From: Flavobacteriales bacterium
GTDB lineage: Bacteria > Bacteroidota > Bacteroidia > Flavobacteriales_D > Crocinitomicaceae
NCBI GenBank assembly: GCA_018883325.1
Contig: VEQH01000015.1
Location: 1 to 64,000, forward strand
Direction: 5' to 3'
Length of the DNA stretch: 64,000 nucleotides
Positions 1 to 7,836 of the stretch are shown in pieces. Position 1 is the first letter of the stretch, and the number at the start of each line of letters is the position of its first letter. The notes under the pieces are model-generated. The model was not told where the DNA came from. It did no database searches and worked only from the letters and a program-made list of their open reading frames with translations. A program made the translations under genes and the position numbers.

Positions 1-185
1 CAGCAAATGGTGGGATTGAATTATTGAAAGGGGTTAGAAAATATATTGATTTTTACAACAATGAAAGAAGACATGATTCATTAGGTCAAATTGCCCCAAA
101 TGATTTTTATAAAACCAATCTTATGGTGTCTTGAAATATCTTAATTTTGACAAATAGCTGTCCAGTTAATTGGTGCCATTATACA
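1..185 (+). mobile_element. Right end of an IS3-family insertion sequence (transposase C-terminus)
   Basis: Positions 3-134 read as an open frame entering from outside the window and ending at TGA. It contains YIDFYNNERRHDSLG and PNDFYKTN, the hallmark C-terminal end of IS3-family (OrfB, rve/DDE) transposases. After the stop, about 50 noncoding bases end in CCATTATACA. Read inwards on the other strand the end is TGTATAATGGCACC, matching the TG...CA termini usual for IS3 elements, so I place the element boundary at 185. Only the last 43 residues of the transposase are visible. The left end lies outside the window, so whether the element is intact cannot be judged. Confidence 0.8.
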
Positions 186-427
186 GTTTTTTCCAAAATT
201 TTCAGGTAATGAATTGCTGAATCTCTATTTTCATACAGATATCGCTCTGTAATCTCGAATTGTAAATTTATTCGAACTGCTTGATTATTTGTTTTTATAA
301 AGCTATTCTTCAGTTCATCTAATTTCGTTGAAGTCGAATATTGACCAAATATTAATGTTGGAAAAAAGATTATCCCTAACCATTTTCCGATTTTTTTAAG
401 AAAATTAGTGATTAAAAAGCTGTACAT
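179..427 (-). pseudogene. 5' fragment of a secreted, TPR-like (sensor-type) protein, cut by the IS element
   Basis: The frame starts with a good signal peptide (hydrophobic segment ending IFFPTLIFGQ) and continues with a helical stretch, ERYLYENRDSAIHYLKILEK, that looks like the first TPR unit of the periplasmic part of a Bacteroidota two-component or LuxR-type regulator. It stops after 82 residues. The final codon and the stop lie inside the presumed IS terminus (boundary about 185), so the open frame ends because of the insertion. The rest of the gene should lie beyond the other end of the IS, outside the window. The TPR assignment is weak because only one repeat is visible. Confidence 0.6.
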
Positions 428-992
428 TTTCTAGGTGTTGGATTTAACATAGTGTTAAATAAATTAATTAAAAATAAACTTTAAGACTAGTTTATTTAGC
501 AGAAATTAATTAATTTGTGAAACAAAAAAAAACATATAATATTGAAAACAAAGTATTTAAACAAACTATTTTGTTTAAATTTGATATTATTTGTTAATTC
601 ATTAGTTAATTAAATAAAATTACAAGTGTTAAACTATGTAGCAAAAATAAAAAAGCTTTCTAATCAAAATACATTTAACATTCTTGAAAAAAAATAACAA
701 AATGTTTAACATTTTAAAAAAATTAGATTTTCAGCATTAATCATGAATTTGAAATTGAATTTGAATAACATGAAATAGGATGGAAAAGAAAAACAAAAAG
801 AATCTTTGTCTCTGTAAACTAAACTATTGGGGGTTCTGATTTCAGAAAAAAATAATCAAAACAACCTTTTTTAACTTGAATTAGATTTTAAAATTACTTG
901 CAACTCATTCTTCATCGCCGTATTAAAATTAATATTTAGAAAATGAAAATTAAGGGATTACCCCTAAATAGTGGGTATGAATGAATTAGTAA
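428..992. other. AT-rich non-coding stretch
   Basis: This is very AT-rich intergenic DNA between the truncated TPR gene and the decayed ATPase gene. I see no open frame of convincing length, no RNA gene and no clear repeat. The upstream part of the ATPase gene may once have been here but is not recognisable. Confidence 0.5.
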
Positions 993-1660
993 ATTAGGGT
1001 TTGTTTAAAACACATCCAACAACTGAAAAAAGCGCTTCGGATTGATGCTATTTAGGGTCTGCTGATAAAGTCAGACCTCGAAGAAGAGGCAAAGCCAAAT
1101 GAGCCAGTCCCGATAACTATCGGGACTAGACGCAGTCAATGAAGCTGTATATTAATACTTCGATTTACCTTCGGTGCTACTCCGTGGTGACTGCAACGAA
1201 GAAGATGGTTTATTTGCTTTCAGCTCTACTTCGTGGTCTGTCTAACAAAATAATATCATCTTTGATGCAAGAAAATTTCTAAAAACAACTCAAAAACCTT
1301 GCATCTAAGAGAATATTTATCACCTAAACATAAGATAAAATAAAGGTTTTGTGTTTTTCAGCAGACCCTATTTATTCGAAAAACAGCAGTTGGTTCAATG
1401 CCGAAACACAAATTGATTTACTAATTGATAGAGATGATAATGTGATGAATTTGTGCGAAATTAAATTTTAAAATGCACCTTTCTCACTAGACAAAAAGTA
1501 CTATTTGAATCTTAAAAATAAAATCTAGCAACATCAAAACCAAACTAAAACAAGAAAAAATATTTTCGTCACATTCATTACAACTTATGGCGTTATAAAA
1601 AATGAATACAGCACTGAAATAATTCATAATGAATTAGATATGAGCTTTTTGTTTATTTAA
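993..1660 (+). pseudogene. Decayed 3' end of an AAA-ATPase (archaeal-type ATPase with PDDEXK tail), interrupted by a MITE
   Basis: Joining 1008-1048 to 1369-1660 (MITE and one target duplication removed) gives a continuous frame: KHIQQLKKALRIDAIYS, then SSWFNAETQIDLLIDRDD, then NLCEIKF. This matches the C-terminal nuclease-like part of the AAA/DUF234 ATPases common in Bacteroidota (ID-x-LIDR and CEIKF are the PDDEXK core). The frame has in-frame stops TAA at 1469-1471 (after CEIKF) and TAG at 1526-1528, yet the family-like tail (NAPFSLDKKYY, TRKNIFVTFITTYG, NEYSTEIIHNELDM) continues in frame to 1660. The N-terminal ATPase part is gone. A dead gene with at least three lesions. Confidence 0.75.
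1049..1374. mobile_element. 314-bp MITE with 15-bp inverted ends and 6-bp target duplication
   Basis: The element spans 1055-1368. Its left end GGGTCTGCTGATAAA and the reverse complement of its right end, GGGTCTGCTGAAAAA, agree at 14 of 15 bases. It is flanked by the direct repeat TATTTA (1049-1054 and 1369-1374), as expected for a target-site duplication. Inside is a 9-bp stem (AGTCCCGAT at 1106-1114, ATCGGGACT at 1119-1127). No transposase frame is present, so it is non-autonomous. The parent transposon family is unknown to me; the ends may belong to an IS1182- or IS5-like element, but that is a guess. Confidence 0.85.
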
Positions 1661-1670
1661 ATAAAAAGCC

Positions 1671-1715
1671 ATACTTCGCCAAAACTTATAAAAAATAGCA
1701 GTTTTGGCGAAGTAT
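1671..1715. terminator. Perfect 16-bp hairpin after the dead ATPase gene
   Basis: ATACTTCGCCAAAACT at 1671-1686 pairs perfectly with AGTTTTGGCGAAGTAT at 1700-1715 around a 13-base AT-rich loop. It lies 10 bp after the old stop codon of the ATPase remnant. There is no long T-run, but the arms are AT-rich at the base. It is most simply the ancestral terminator. Confidence 0.6.
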
Positions 1716-2079
1716 AATACAAAAAAAATAATTGGTCAAAACAGCGCAATTTAAGTTCTGAATCAATGAAAAAACTTCATTCTTCAAATAGTGGTAAAAG
1801 AAATTTAAAATTTGAAAAAAGAGAAGAAAGTTGATTTGACTTGACGCTTGAGAACTAAAACATCAATTGGAAACAACACTTTAAATGATTCAACCTTTTG
1901 ATTGATTTTTTCTTAATTATTAAATATCAATACTTTACAAATCAAAATTTAACAAAGTAATTGGCAATCTAATGAAACTATTAAACAGCTACAAAAGAAA
2001 ATTTAATTTTAAGTTGATGGATTTCTATGAATTTTCAATCTAATTTAGAAAGCTGTTACTAAGCATAAAATTTAATTAG

Positions 2080-2117
2080 TGTCATAATGACATTTATTAG
2101 CTAAAAAACTATATTTG
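2080..2117 (+). promoter_or_regulatory. Candidate promoter with palindromic operator upstream of the glucan operon
   Basis: TATATTTG at 2110-2117 matches the Bacteroidota -7 element TAnnTTTG. Seventeen bases upstream is a perfect 6+1+6 dyad, TGTCATAATGACA (2080-2092), placed where the -33 element would sit, as expected of an operator or activator site. No good TTTG -33 box is seen. The distance to the first gene (2316) is long because a MITE starts 6 bp after the -7 element. That this promoter drives glgE is inference. Confidence 0.45.
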
Positions 2118-2122
2118 TAGTA

Positions 2123-2286
2123 AGAGCCTGTTTAAATTTTATAAAACGAATTTGTTATAGTTTATTTTTGAGTGAGAAAAGGCGGATTTTGCAGTCATAA
2201 TGGAATAGTTCTGACGAAAAAATCCAACGAATTCGAAACCAAAAAGAAGCATAACAAAGTGATTAGATAAATTTTAAACAGGCTCT
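2123..2286. mobile_element. 164-bp MITE with 20-bp inverted ends
   Basis: The left end AGAGCCTGTTTAAATTTTAT (2123-2142) and the reverse complement of the right end (2267-2286) agree at 19 of 20 bases. If the element is taken as GAGCCTG...CAGGCTC it is flanked by the trinucleotide TAA on both sides, a possible 3-bp target duplication. Inner parts also pair (GGATTTT with AAAATCC), so the whole unit can fold into a long hairpin. It has no coding capacity. It lies between the TATATTTG box and the glgE start. Confidence 0.75.
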
Positions 2287-2315
2287 AACATCCTGCCAAT
2301 AAATTTCTTTTGACT

Positions 2316-4262
2316 ATGAAAATTCAAAATCAAGAACGCGTCATCATTGAAAACATAAGTCCGTGCATTGAAAACGGTAACTTTTCCTTAAAAACAATTG
2401 CAAATCAACCTGTATTTGTCGAAGCAGATATTCTCGCTGATGGTCACGATCACCTTCGTGCCGTGTTGCAATTCAAAGCGAAATCCGATAAAAAATGGCA
2501 GGAAGTTCCGCTTTCTCCTTTGGGAAATGACCGCTGGGGTACGACAATGATTTCGGAAAATGAAGGCACACACGAATATTTCCTCGAAGCTTGGGTGGAT
2601 TGGCCTTTGAATTGGTTGTTTGGTACGCGCAAAAAAATCGACGCAGGACAACACGTCAAAAGTGAATTATTAGAAGGTGCGGAATACATTAAAGACATTC
2701 TTAAAAAAATTAAAGGAAAAGCTAAAACAGCTGCGGAATCTTGGATTGCAACATTGGAAAATGAAGCGACTTACAACGAAGCACTTGAATTAGTGAAAAG
2801 CGATAGTTTGCAACAATTGTTTTTTGATTTTCCTACAAAACATTTAGCTGCCAAATCACCACTTTTACCTTGGAAAGTTGAACGCAAAAAAGCATTATTT
2901 TCTACTTGGTACGAGTTTTTTCCACGCTCAGCTTCTGAAACAGCAGGCAAGCATGGTACTTTTAAAGATTGTGAGAAACTACTTCCTCGCGTGGCTGCAA
3001 TGGGATTTGATACCTTGTACTTCCCTCCTGTTCATCCAATTGGTGAAGTGAATCGCAAAGGAAAAAACAATGCTACTGATGCACAACCCGGCGATGTTGG
3101 AAGTCCGTGGGGAATCGGTTCCAAGCTCGGTGGACACATGAGTTTACATCCCGAATTGGGAAATGAAGCGGATTTTAAATCGATGGTGGACACTGCAAAA
3201 TCATTGGGAATTGAAATCGCAATGGATTTCGCTTTGCAAGCTGCGCCTGATCATCCGTGGGTAAAATCCAATCCGCAATGGTTCAAATGGCGACCTGATG
3301 GAACGGCACAATATGCTGAAAATCCACCTAAAAAATACCAAGATATTCTTCCTATTTACTTTGAAACAGCCGATTGGAAAAACCTTTGGGACGAATTACT
3401 TCGCATTGCGCTTTATTGGGTAGAAGAATTTGGAATTTCAGTTTTCAGAGTTGATAATCCACACACAAAGCCTTTCCATTTTTGGGGTTGGTTGATGGCT
3501 AAAGTGCAAGAGAAACATCCGCACGTTTTGTTCCTTGCTGAAGCTTTCACTCGTCCGAAAATCATGGAACAATTAGCGAAACAAGGCTTTACACAAAGTT
3601 ATTCGTACTTCACGTGGAGAACAAACAAACACGAGTTGACGGAATACGTGAACGAATTGACAAAAACAGAACGCAAACATTATTTTCGCGCGAATTTCTG
3701 GCCAAATACGCCTGACATCAATCCATTTCATTTACAAAGTGGAAACGAAAGCATTCATTTGCAACGATATGCCTTAGCTGCAACATTGAGCTCAAACACA
3801 GGTGTTTACGGCCCTGTTTACGAGCATTTAGTGAGCGATGCCATTCCTGGGAAAGAAGAATACCACGACAGCGAAAAATACGAATTCCGTCATTGGGATT
3901 GGAAAAAAGAGACCAATTTATCGCGCATCATGGCAGCAATTAACCACGCTAGAAGAGAAATGCCATCCTTGCAACAAACGAATAACATTGAATTTTTAGA
4001 AATCAACAACCAACATTTGCTAGCGTTCCATAAATGGGATTTTGAAGCAAAAGATAGAAGTTTAATCGTGGTGAATTTAGACCCACATTATGCACAAAAT
4101 GGTTGGGTGAAAGTTCCGTTGGCGCATTGGGGAATTCAGGCAGGACATACAGTTCGCGTGTACGACGTGGTGACCAAAGATTCCTATGTTTGGAACGAAG
4201 AACATTGCTACATCGAATTGCATCCCGTGTTGCCATTTCATATTTTCAAAGTTGAATTTTAA
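2316..4262 (+). CDS. glgE: Alpha-1,4-glucan:maltose-1-phosphate maltosyltransferase (GlgE)
   Basis: GlgE transfers maltosyl units from alpha-maltose-1-phosphate to the non-reducing end of alpha-1,4-glucans (GH13_3). The 648-aa protein has the family's N-terminal beta-domain (residues 1-110), a helical insert, the WYEFFPRS entry to the catalytic barrel (about 198), and the GlgE signatures PPVHPIGEVNRKGKNN and GSPWGIGSKLGGH. The nucleophile is D380 (FRVDNPHTKP) and the acid/base E409 (FLAEAFTRP). Length is normal for the family. I chose the ATG at 2316; a TTG two codons upstream would also be in frame. It is first of four genes separated by 9-12 bp, so surely one operon with maltokinase and branching enzyme. 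No trehalose synthase is next to it. Confidence 0.95.
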   Translation: MKIQNQERVIIENISPCIENGNFSLKTIANQPVFVEADILADGHDHLRAVLQFKAKSDKKWQEVPLSPLGNDRWGTTMISENEGTHEYFLEAWVDWPLNWLFGTRKKIDAGQHVKSELLEGAEYIKDILKKIKGKAKTAAESWIATLENEATYNEALELVKSDSLQQLFFDFPTKHLAAKSPLLPWKVERKKALFSTWYEFFPRSASETAGKHGTFKDCEKLLPRVAAMGFDTLYFPPVHPIGEVNRKGKNNATDAQPGDVGSPWGIGSKLGGHMSLHPELGNEADFKSMVDTAKSLGIEIAMDFALQAAPDHPWVKSNPQWFKWRPDGTAQYAENPPKKYQDILPIYFETADWKNLWDELLRIALYWVEEFGISVFRVDNPHTKPFHFWGWLMAKVQEKHPHVLFLAEAFTRPKIMEQLAKQGFTQSYSYFTWRTNKHELTEYVNELTKTERKHYFRANFWPNTPDINPFHLQSGNESIHLQRYALAATLSSNTGVYGPVYEHLVSDAIPGKEEYHDSEKYEFRHWDWKKETNLSRIMAAINHARREMPSLQQTNNIEFLEINNQHLLAFHKWDFEAKDRSLIVVNLDPHYAQNGWVKVPLAHWGIQAGHTVRVYDVVTKDSYVWNEEHCYIELHPVLPFHIFKVEF

Positions 4263-4271
4263 GCTCTGATT

Positions 4272-5909
4272 ATGGCGAAAAAAACTACTACCCCAACTGT
4301 TTCAGCACGTCCGGTTTATACCTGTGACTGGCGCAATTCACTCGATTCAAACGATTTCAAGGAACGATTTCCGAAAGAGATTTTTCAAGATTACATCGTC
4401 ACAAAAAGATGGTACGGTGGAAAAGTTTCAACGATTAAGAATCTGGAAATCATTGATTTTGTAAAACTTTCGAGCGAGCAACACAATTATTTCGGTGTTT
4501 TGATTGAAATCAATTACGAAGAATCCTTTTTCCAAAATTACTTCATCACTTTAGCGTTCATGCTCGAACATGAATTGGATGAAACGTCGAACATCATTGG
4601 TGCTGCAACTTTCAACGAAGGCCCAGGATATTTAGTTGATGCACTTTTCATCGAGGATTTTAGAAAATTATGGTTCGAATTGACAGTTGGCACAAAACCA
4701 AGTCCGAATGTGAATTTGACGCTAAATTGTGAGCAATCGATTAAAAATGAAGCGTATGTTTCCTCCAAATTTATGGGCGGTGAACAAAGCAATACCAGCA
4801 TCATTTACAACGAAAAATATGTAATGAAATTCTTCCGACGCATCTTTATCGGAGTGAATCCAGATTACGAAATCAATAAATTTTTAACGGAGCAACAAGG
4901 TTTTACGGGAACGCCGCCATATCGTGGAAGTGCGAACATGGCGCATTACAAAGACGCAATCACCTTGGCTTTGATGCAAGAATTGGTTCCGAATAAATGC
5001 GACGCTTGGACCTATTTCAACGATTTATTGTTGCAAGCCTACCAAAATTTAGAACGCAAAAAAGTGGACATCAGTCGCTTGCCGTCCGTTCCGTTGTTTA
5101 CCCATTTGCCGATTCATAAAGTGCCTCACGAATACATTGATTTCGTTGGTTTAGAGTTCTTTATGAAAGTAAAACTCATTGCAGAACGCACAGCCGACCT
5201 GCATATCGCGATGGGTAGCAACAAAACCGATACGCATTTCACCTCGACGACCTTCAACGGAGATTACGGCGTTTGGTTGAAAAATCGTTTGATTTACCAA
5301 GTTCAAAATCGCTTGAATGCCATTGAAAACAATTTGGATTCTTTGAGTGGTGAAGCCTTGGAATTAGCAACTTATTTCCTTCAAAATAAAAAAGCAATTC
5401 GTAAATATTTCTTAGATTTCGATTGGGAAATTTTGAAAGGAGAGCGCATCCGCATTCATGGAGATTACCATTTGGGACAAGTTTTAGTAACCGAAGATGA
5501 CTTTATCATTCTCGATTTTGAAGGCGAACCAGAAAGCACAATTCGCGACCGTAAAATCAAACAACCGCCGTTGAAAGATGTGGCAGGATTGTTCCGAAGT
5601 TTTCACTACGCATTGTTTGCCTCGATTTTGAATAACTCGGATAAATTGACCTACAAACAAGAACATTTATTCGAAGCGGGAGAGAAATTATTCACCTATG
5701 TTGTGGCAGTTTGTATGGACGCTTATATGCAACGGATTTACTCCTTTGGCGAATTGAATATTGGTTACAAAAAAGAGCAAGAATTCATTTTGATGTATCA
5801 CATGACCGAAAAAGCGGTGTATGAATTGGGATATGAATTGAACTCCCGACCTGATTGGGCAATCATTCCATTAAAAGGAATTGCCAGTATTTTAAAATCT
5901 CAAATCTAA
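4272..5909 (+). CDS. mak: Maltokinase (Mak/Pep2)
   Basis: Maltokinase phosphorylates maltose with ATP to give alpha-maltose-1-phosphate, the GlgE donor. The 545-aa protein has the N-terminal cap typical of the family (IVTKRWYGGK near residues 43-52). In the C-lobe it has the kinase catalytic loop HGDYHLGQ (about 396-403) followed by the metal-binding IILDFEGEP (about 411-419), the aminoglycoside-phosphotransferase-like motifs of Mak. In actinobacteria Mak is often fused or adjacent to TreS, which makes its maltose; no TreS part is fused here. Position between glgE and glgB (9- and 10-bp gaps) supports the role. Confidence 0.9.
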   Translation: MAKKTTTPTVSARPVYTCDWRNSLDSNDFKERFPKEIFQDYIVTKRWYGGKVSTIKNLEIIDFVKLSSEQHNYFGVLIEINYEESFFQNYFITLAFMLEHELDETSNIIGAATFNEGPGYLVDALFIEDFRKLWFELTVGTKPSPNVNLTLNCEQSIKNEAYVSSKFMGGEQSNTSIIYNEKYVMKFFRRIFIGVNPDYEINKFLTEQQGFTGTPPYRGSANMAHYKDAITLALMQELVPNKCDAWTYFNDLLLQAYQNLERKKVDISRLPSVPLFTHLPIHKVPHEYIDFVGLEFFMKVKLIAERTADLHIAMGSNKTDTHFTSTTFNGDYGVWLKNRLIYQVQNRLNAIENNLDSLSGEALELATYFLQNKKAIRKYFLDFDWEILKGERIRIHGDYHLGQVLVTEDDFIILDFEGEPESTIRDRKIKQPPLKDVAGLFRSFHYALFASILNNSDKLTYKQEHLFEAGEKLFTYVVAVCMDAYMQRIYSFGELNIGYKKEQEFILMYHMTEKAVYELGYELNSRPDWAIIPLKGIASILKSQI

Positions 5910-5919
5910 AGAAACAAAT

Positions 5920-7824
5920 ATGAACCCAGTTAAACCCCACAGCCTTTTCTCGGGCTTCGACATTGATTTGTTTCGAGCAGGAAAACACACGCGTTTGTAT
6001 GAAAAATTGGGTGCTCACCCGATGACTTTGAACGGAGAAGAAGGAACGTATTTCGCAGTTTGGGCGCCATCCGCAAAGACTGTTTTTGTGGTTGGAAATT
6101 TCAATCATTTTACTGAAAGTCATGAGTTATACGTTCGTTGGGACGGCTCCGGAATTTGGGAAGGATTCATTCCAAATGTCGGTCATGGCGAAATCTATAA
6201 ATATAAAATTCACAGTCACTACAACGGAATTGTGACCGAAAAAGCAGATCCTTTTGCACGCTATTGCGAACACCCACCAATGACAGCTTCCATTATTTGG
6301 GACTCAAAATTCGATTGGGAAGACAGCAATTGGATGCAAAAAAGAGCTGAACACAATGCTTTGGATAAACCATTTTCCGTTTACGAAATTCACGCAGGTT
6401 CGTGGCGTAGAAATACCATCGAAAACCGTTCGTTGACGTACCGAGAAATGGCAGATGAATTGGTAAATTATGTTTCTGAAATGGAATTTACACACGTGGA
6501 ATTCATGCCAATTATGGAATATCCTTATGATCCATCTTGGGGTTATCAGTTAGTTGGCTATTTCGCTCCGACGAGCCGTTTTGGTGCACCAGAAGATTTT
6601 AAATACCTCATAAATGCTTTCCACCAAAAAGGAATTGGTGTCATTTTAGATTGGGTTCCTTCCCATTTCCCAAGTGACGCTCATGGTTTAGGAAATTTTG
6701 ACGGAACACATTTATACGAGCATCCCGACATTCGCAAAGGCTATCATCCCGACTGGAAATCATTGATTTTCAATTATGAACGTCCAGAAGTGCGCTCGTT
6801 TTTAATGAGTAATGCCATTTTCTGGTTGGATCAATTTCATGCAGATGGTTTACGCGTGGATGCTGTGGCTTCGATGTTGTATTTGGACTATAGCCGCAAA
6901 GACGGTGAATGGGAACCAAATAAATACGGAGGGCGTGAAAACCTTGCCGTTATTGATTTCTTGAAAGACTTGAACAAACATATCTATCATGATTTTCCTG
7001 ATGTTCAAACCATAGCTGAAGAAAGTACGAGTTTCCCAATGGTGAGTCGTCCAACTTCAATCGGCGGTTTAGGCTTCGGAATGAAATGGATGATGGGCTG
7101 GATGCACGACACCTTAGAATATTTCAAAAAAGAACCGATTTACAGAAAACACCACCACAACGATATTAGTTTTTCGCTGACCTATGCTTTTACAGAAAAC
7201 TTCATGTTGCCTTTGAGTCACGATGAAGTGGTTTATGGAAAACACAGTATCATGGGAAGAATGCCGGGTGATAATTGGCAACGACGCGCGAATTTGCGTT
7301 TATTATACGGTTGTATGTTTACGCATCCTGGAACGAATTTATTATTCATGGGTGCAGAATTTGGACAAGAAGCGGAATGGAATTTTGAAACATCACTTGA
7401 TTGGCATTTGCTCGATAATCCAGATTACAAAGGCATTCAATCGTGGGTAAAATCCTTGAATCAATTGTACAAAAATCGTCCTGCTTTGTATGAACTGCAA
7501 TTCAACGCGAGTGGTTTTCAATGGATAAGTTACAACGACCACGAAAACAGCATTTTAGTTTACTTAAGAAAAGGAAAAAATCCAAAAGACGACTTGTTGA
7601 TTGTGGCAAATTTCACACCTGTTGTAAGAGACAATTACCGTTTTGGAGTTCCTGTTCAAGGTCCTTGGAAAGAAATTTTATGCAGTGACGATACCGCATT
7701 TGGAGGATCGGGAGTGATGAATCATTCCGAAATCCTTGCCGATACAGAAGGAATGCACCAACTTCCTTATTCCATTAGTTTAACCTTGCCTCCTTTGGCA
7801 ATCTCAATTTATGCACTTAAATAA
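5920..7824 (+). CDS. glgB: 1,4-alpha-glucan branching enzyme (GlgB)
   Basis: GlgB cuts alpha-1,4 chains and reattaches them by alpha-1,6 links. The 634-aa protein has a CBM48 domain (about residues 35-135, with FAVWAPSAKTVFVVGNFN) followed by a GH13_8/9 barrel: EYPYDPSWGYQ, WVPSHFPSDAHGL, nucleophile D314 in GLRVDAVASMLYLDYSRK, acid/base E367 in TIAEEST, and LPLSHDEVVYGK. The first CBM48/N1 domain of long bacterial GlgBs is missing, so it is the short type. It is third gene of the operon. Together with GlgE it can build a branched glucan from maltose-1-phosphate. Confidence 0.95.
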   Translation: MNPVKPHSLFSGFDIDLFRAGKHTRLYEKLGAHPMTLNGEEGTYFAVWAPSAKTVFVVGNFNHFTESHELYVRWDGSGIWEGFIPNVGHGEIYKYKIHSHYNGIVTEKADPFARYCEHPPMTASIIWDSKFDWEDSNWMQKRAEHNALDKPFSVYEIHAGSWRRNTIENRSLTYREMADELVNYVSEMEFTHVEFMPIMEYPYDPSWGYQLVGYFAPTSRFGAPEDFKYLINAFHQKGIGVILDWVPSHFPSDAHGLGNFDGTHLYEHPDIRKGYHPDWKSLIFNYERPEVRSFLMSNAIFWLDQFHADGLRVDAVASMLYLDYSRKDGEWEPNKYGGRENLAVIDFLKDLNKHIYHDFPDVQTIAEESTSFPMVSRPTSIGGLGFGMKWMMGWMHDTLEYFKKEPIYRKHHHNDISFSLTYAFTENFMLPLSHDEVVYGKHSIMGRMPGDNWQRRANLRLLYGCMFTHPGTNLLFMGAEFGQEAEWNFETSLDWHLLDNPDYKGIQSWVKSLNQLYKNRPALYELQFNASGFQWISYNDHENSILVYLRKGKNPKDDLLIVANFTPVVRDNYRFGVPVQGPWKEILCSDDTAFGGSGVMNHSEILADTEGMHQLPYSISLTLPPLAISIYALK

Positions 7825-7836
7825 TTCGATAATACA

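Noticed and set aside
1391-1660. Live small gene encoding the EIKF nuclease-like domain
   Set aside because: Two in-frame stops and the missing ATPase part show it is a remnant.
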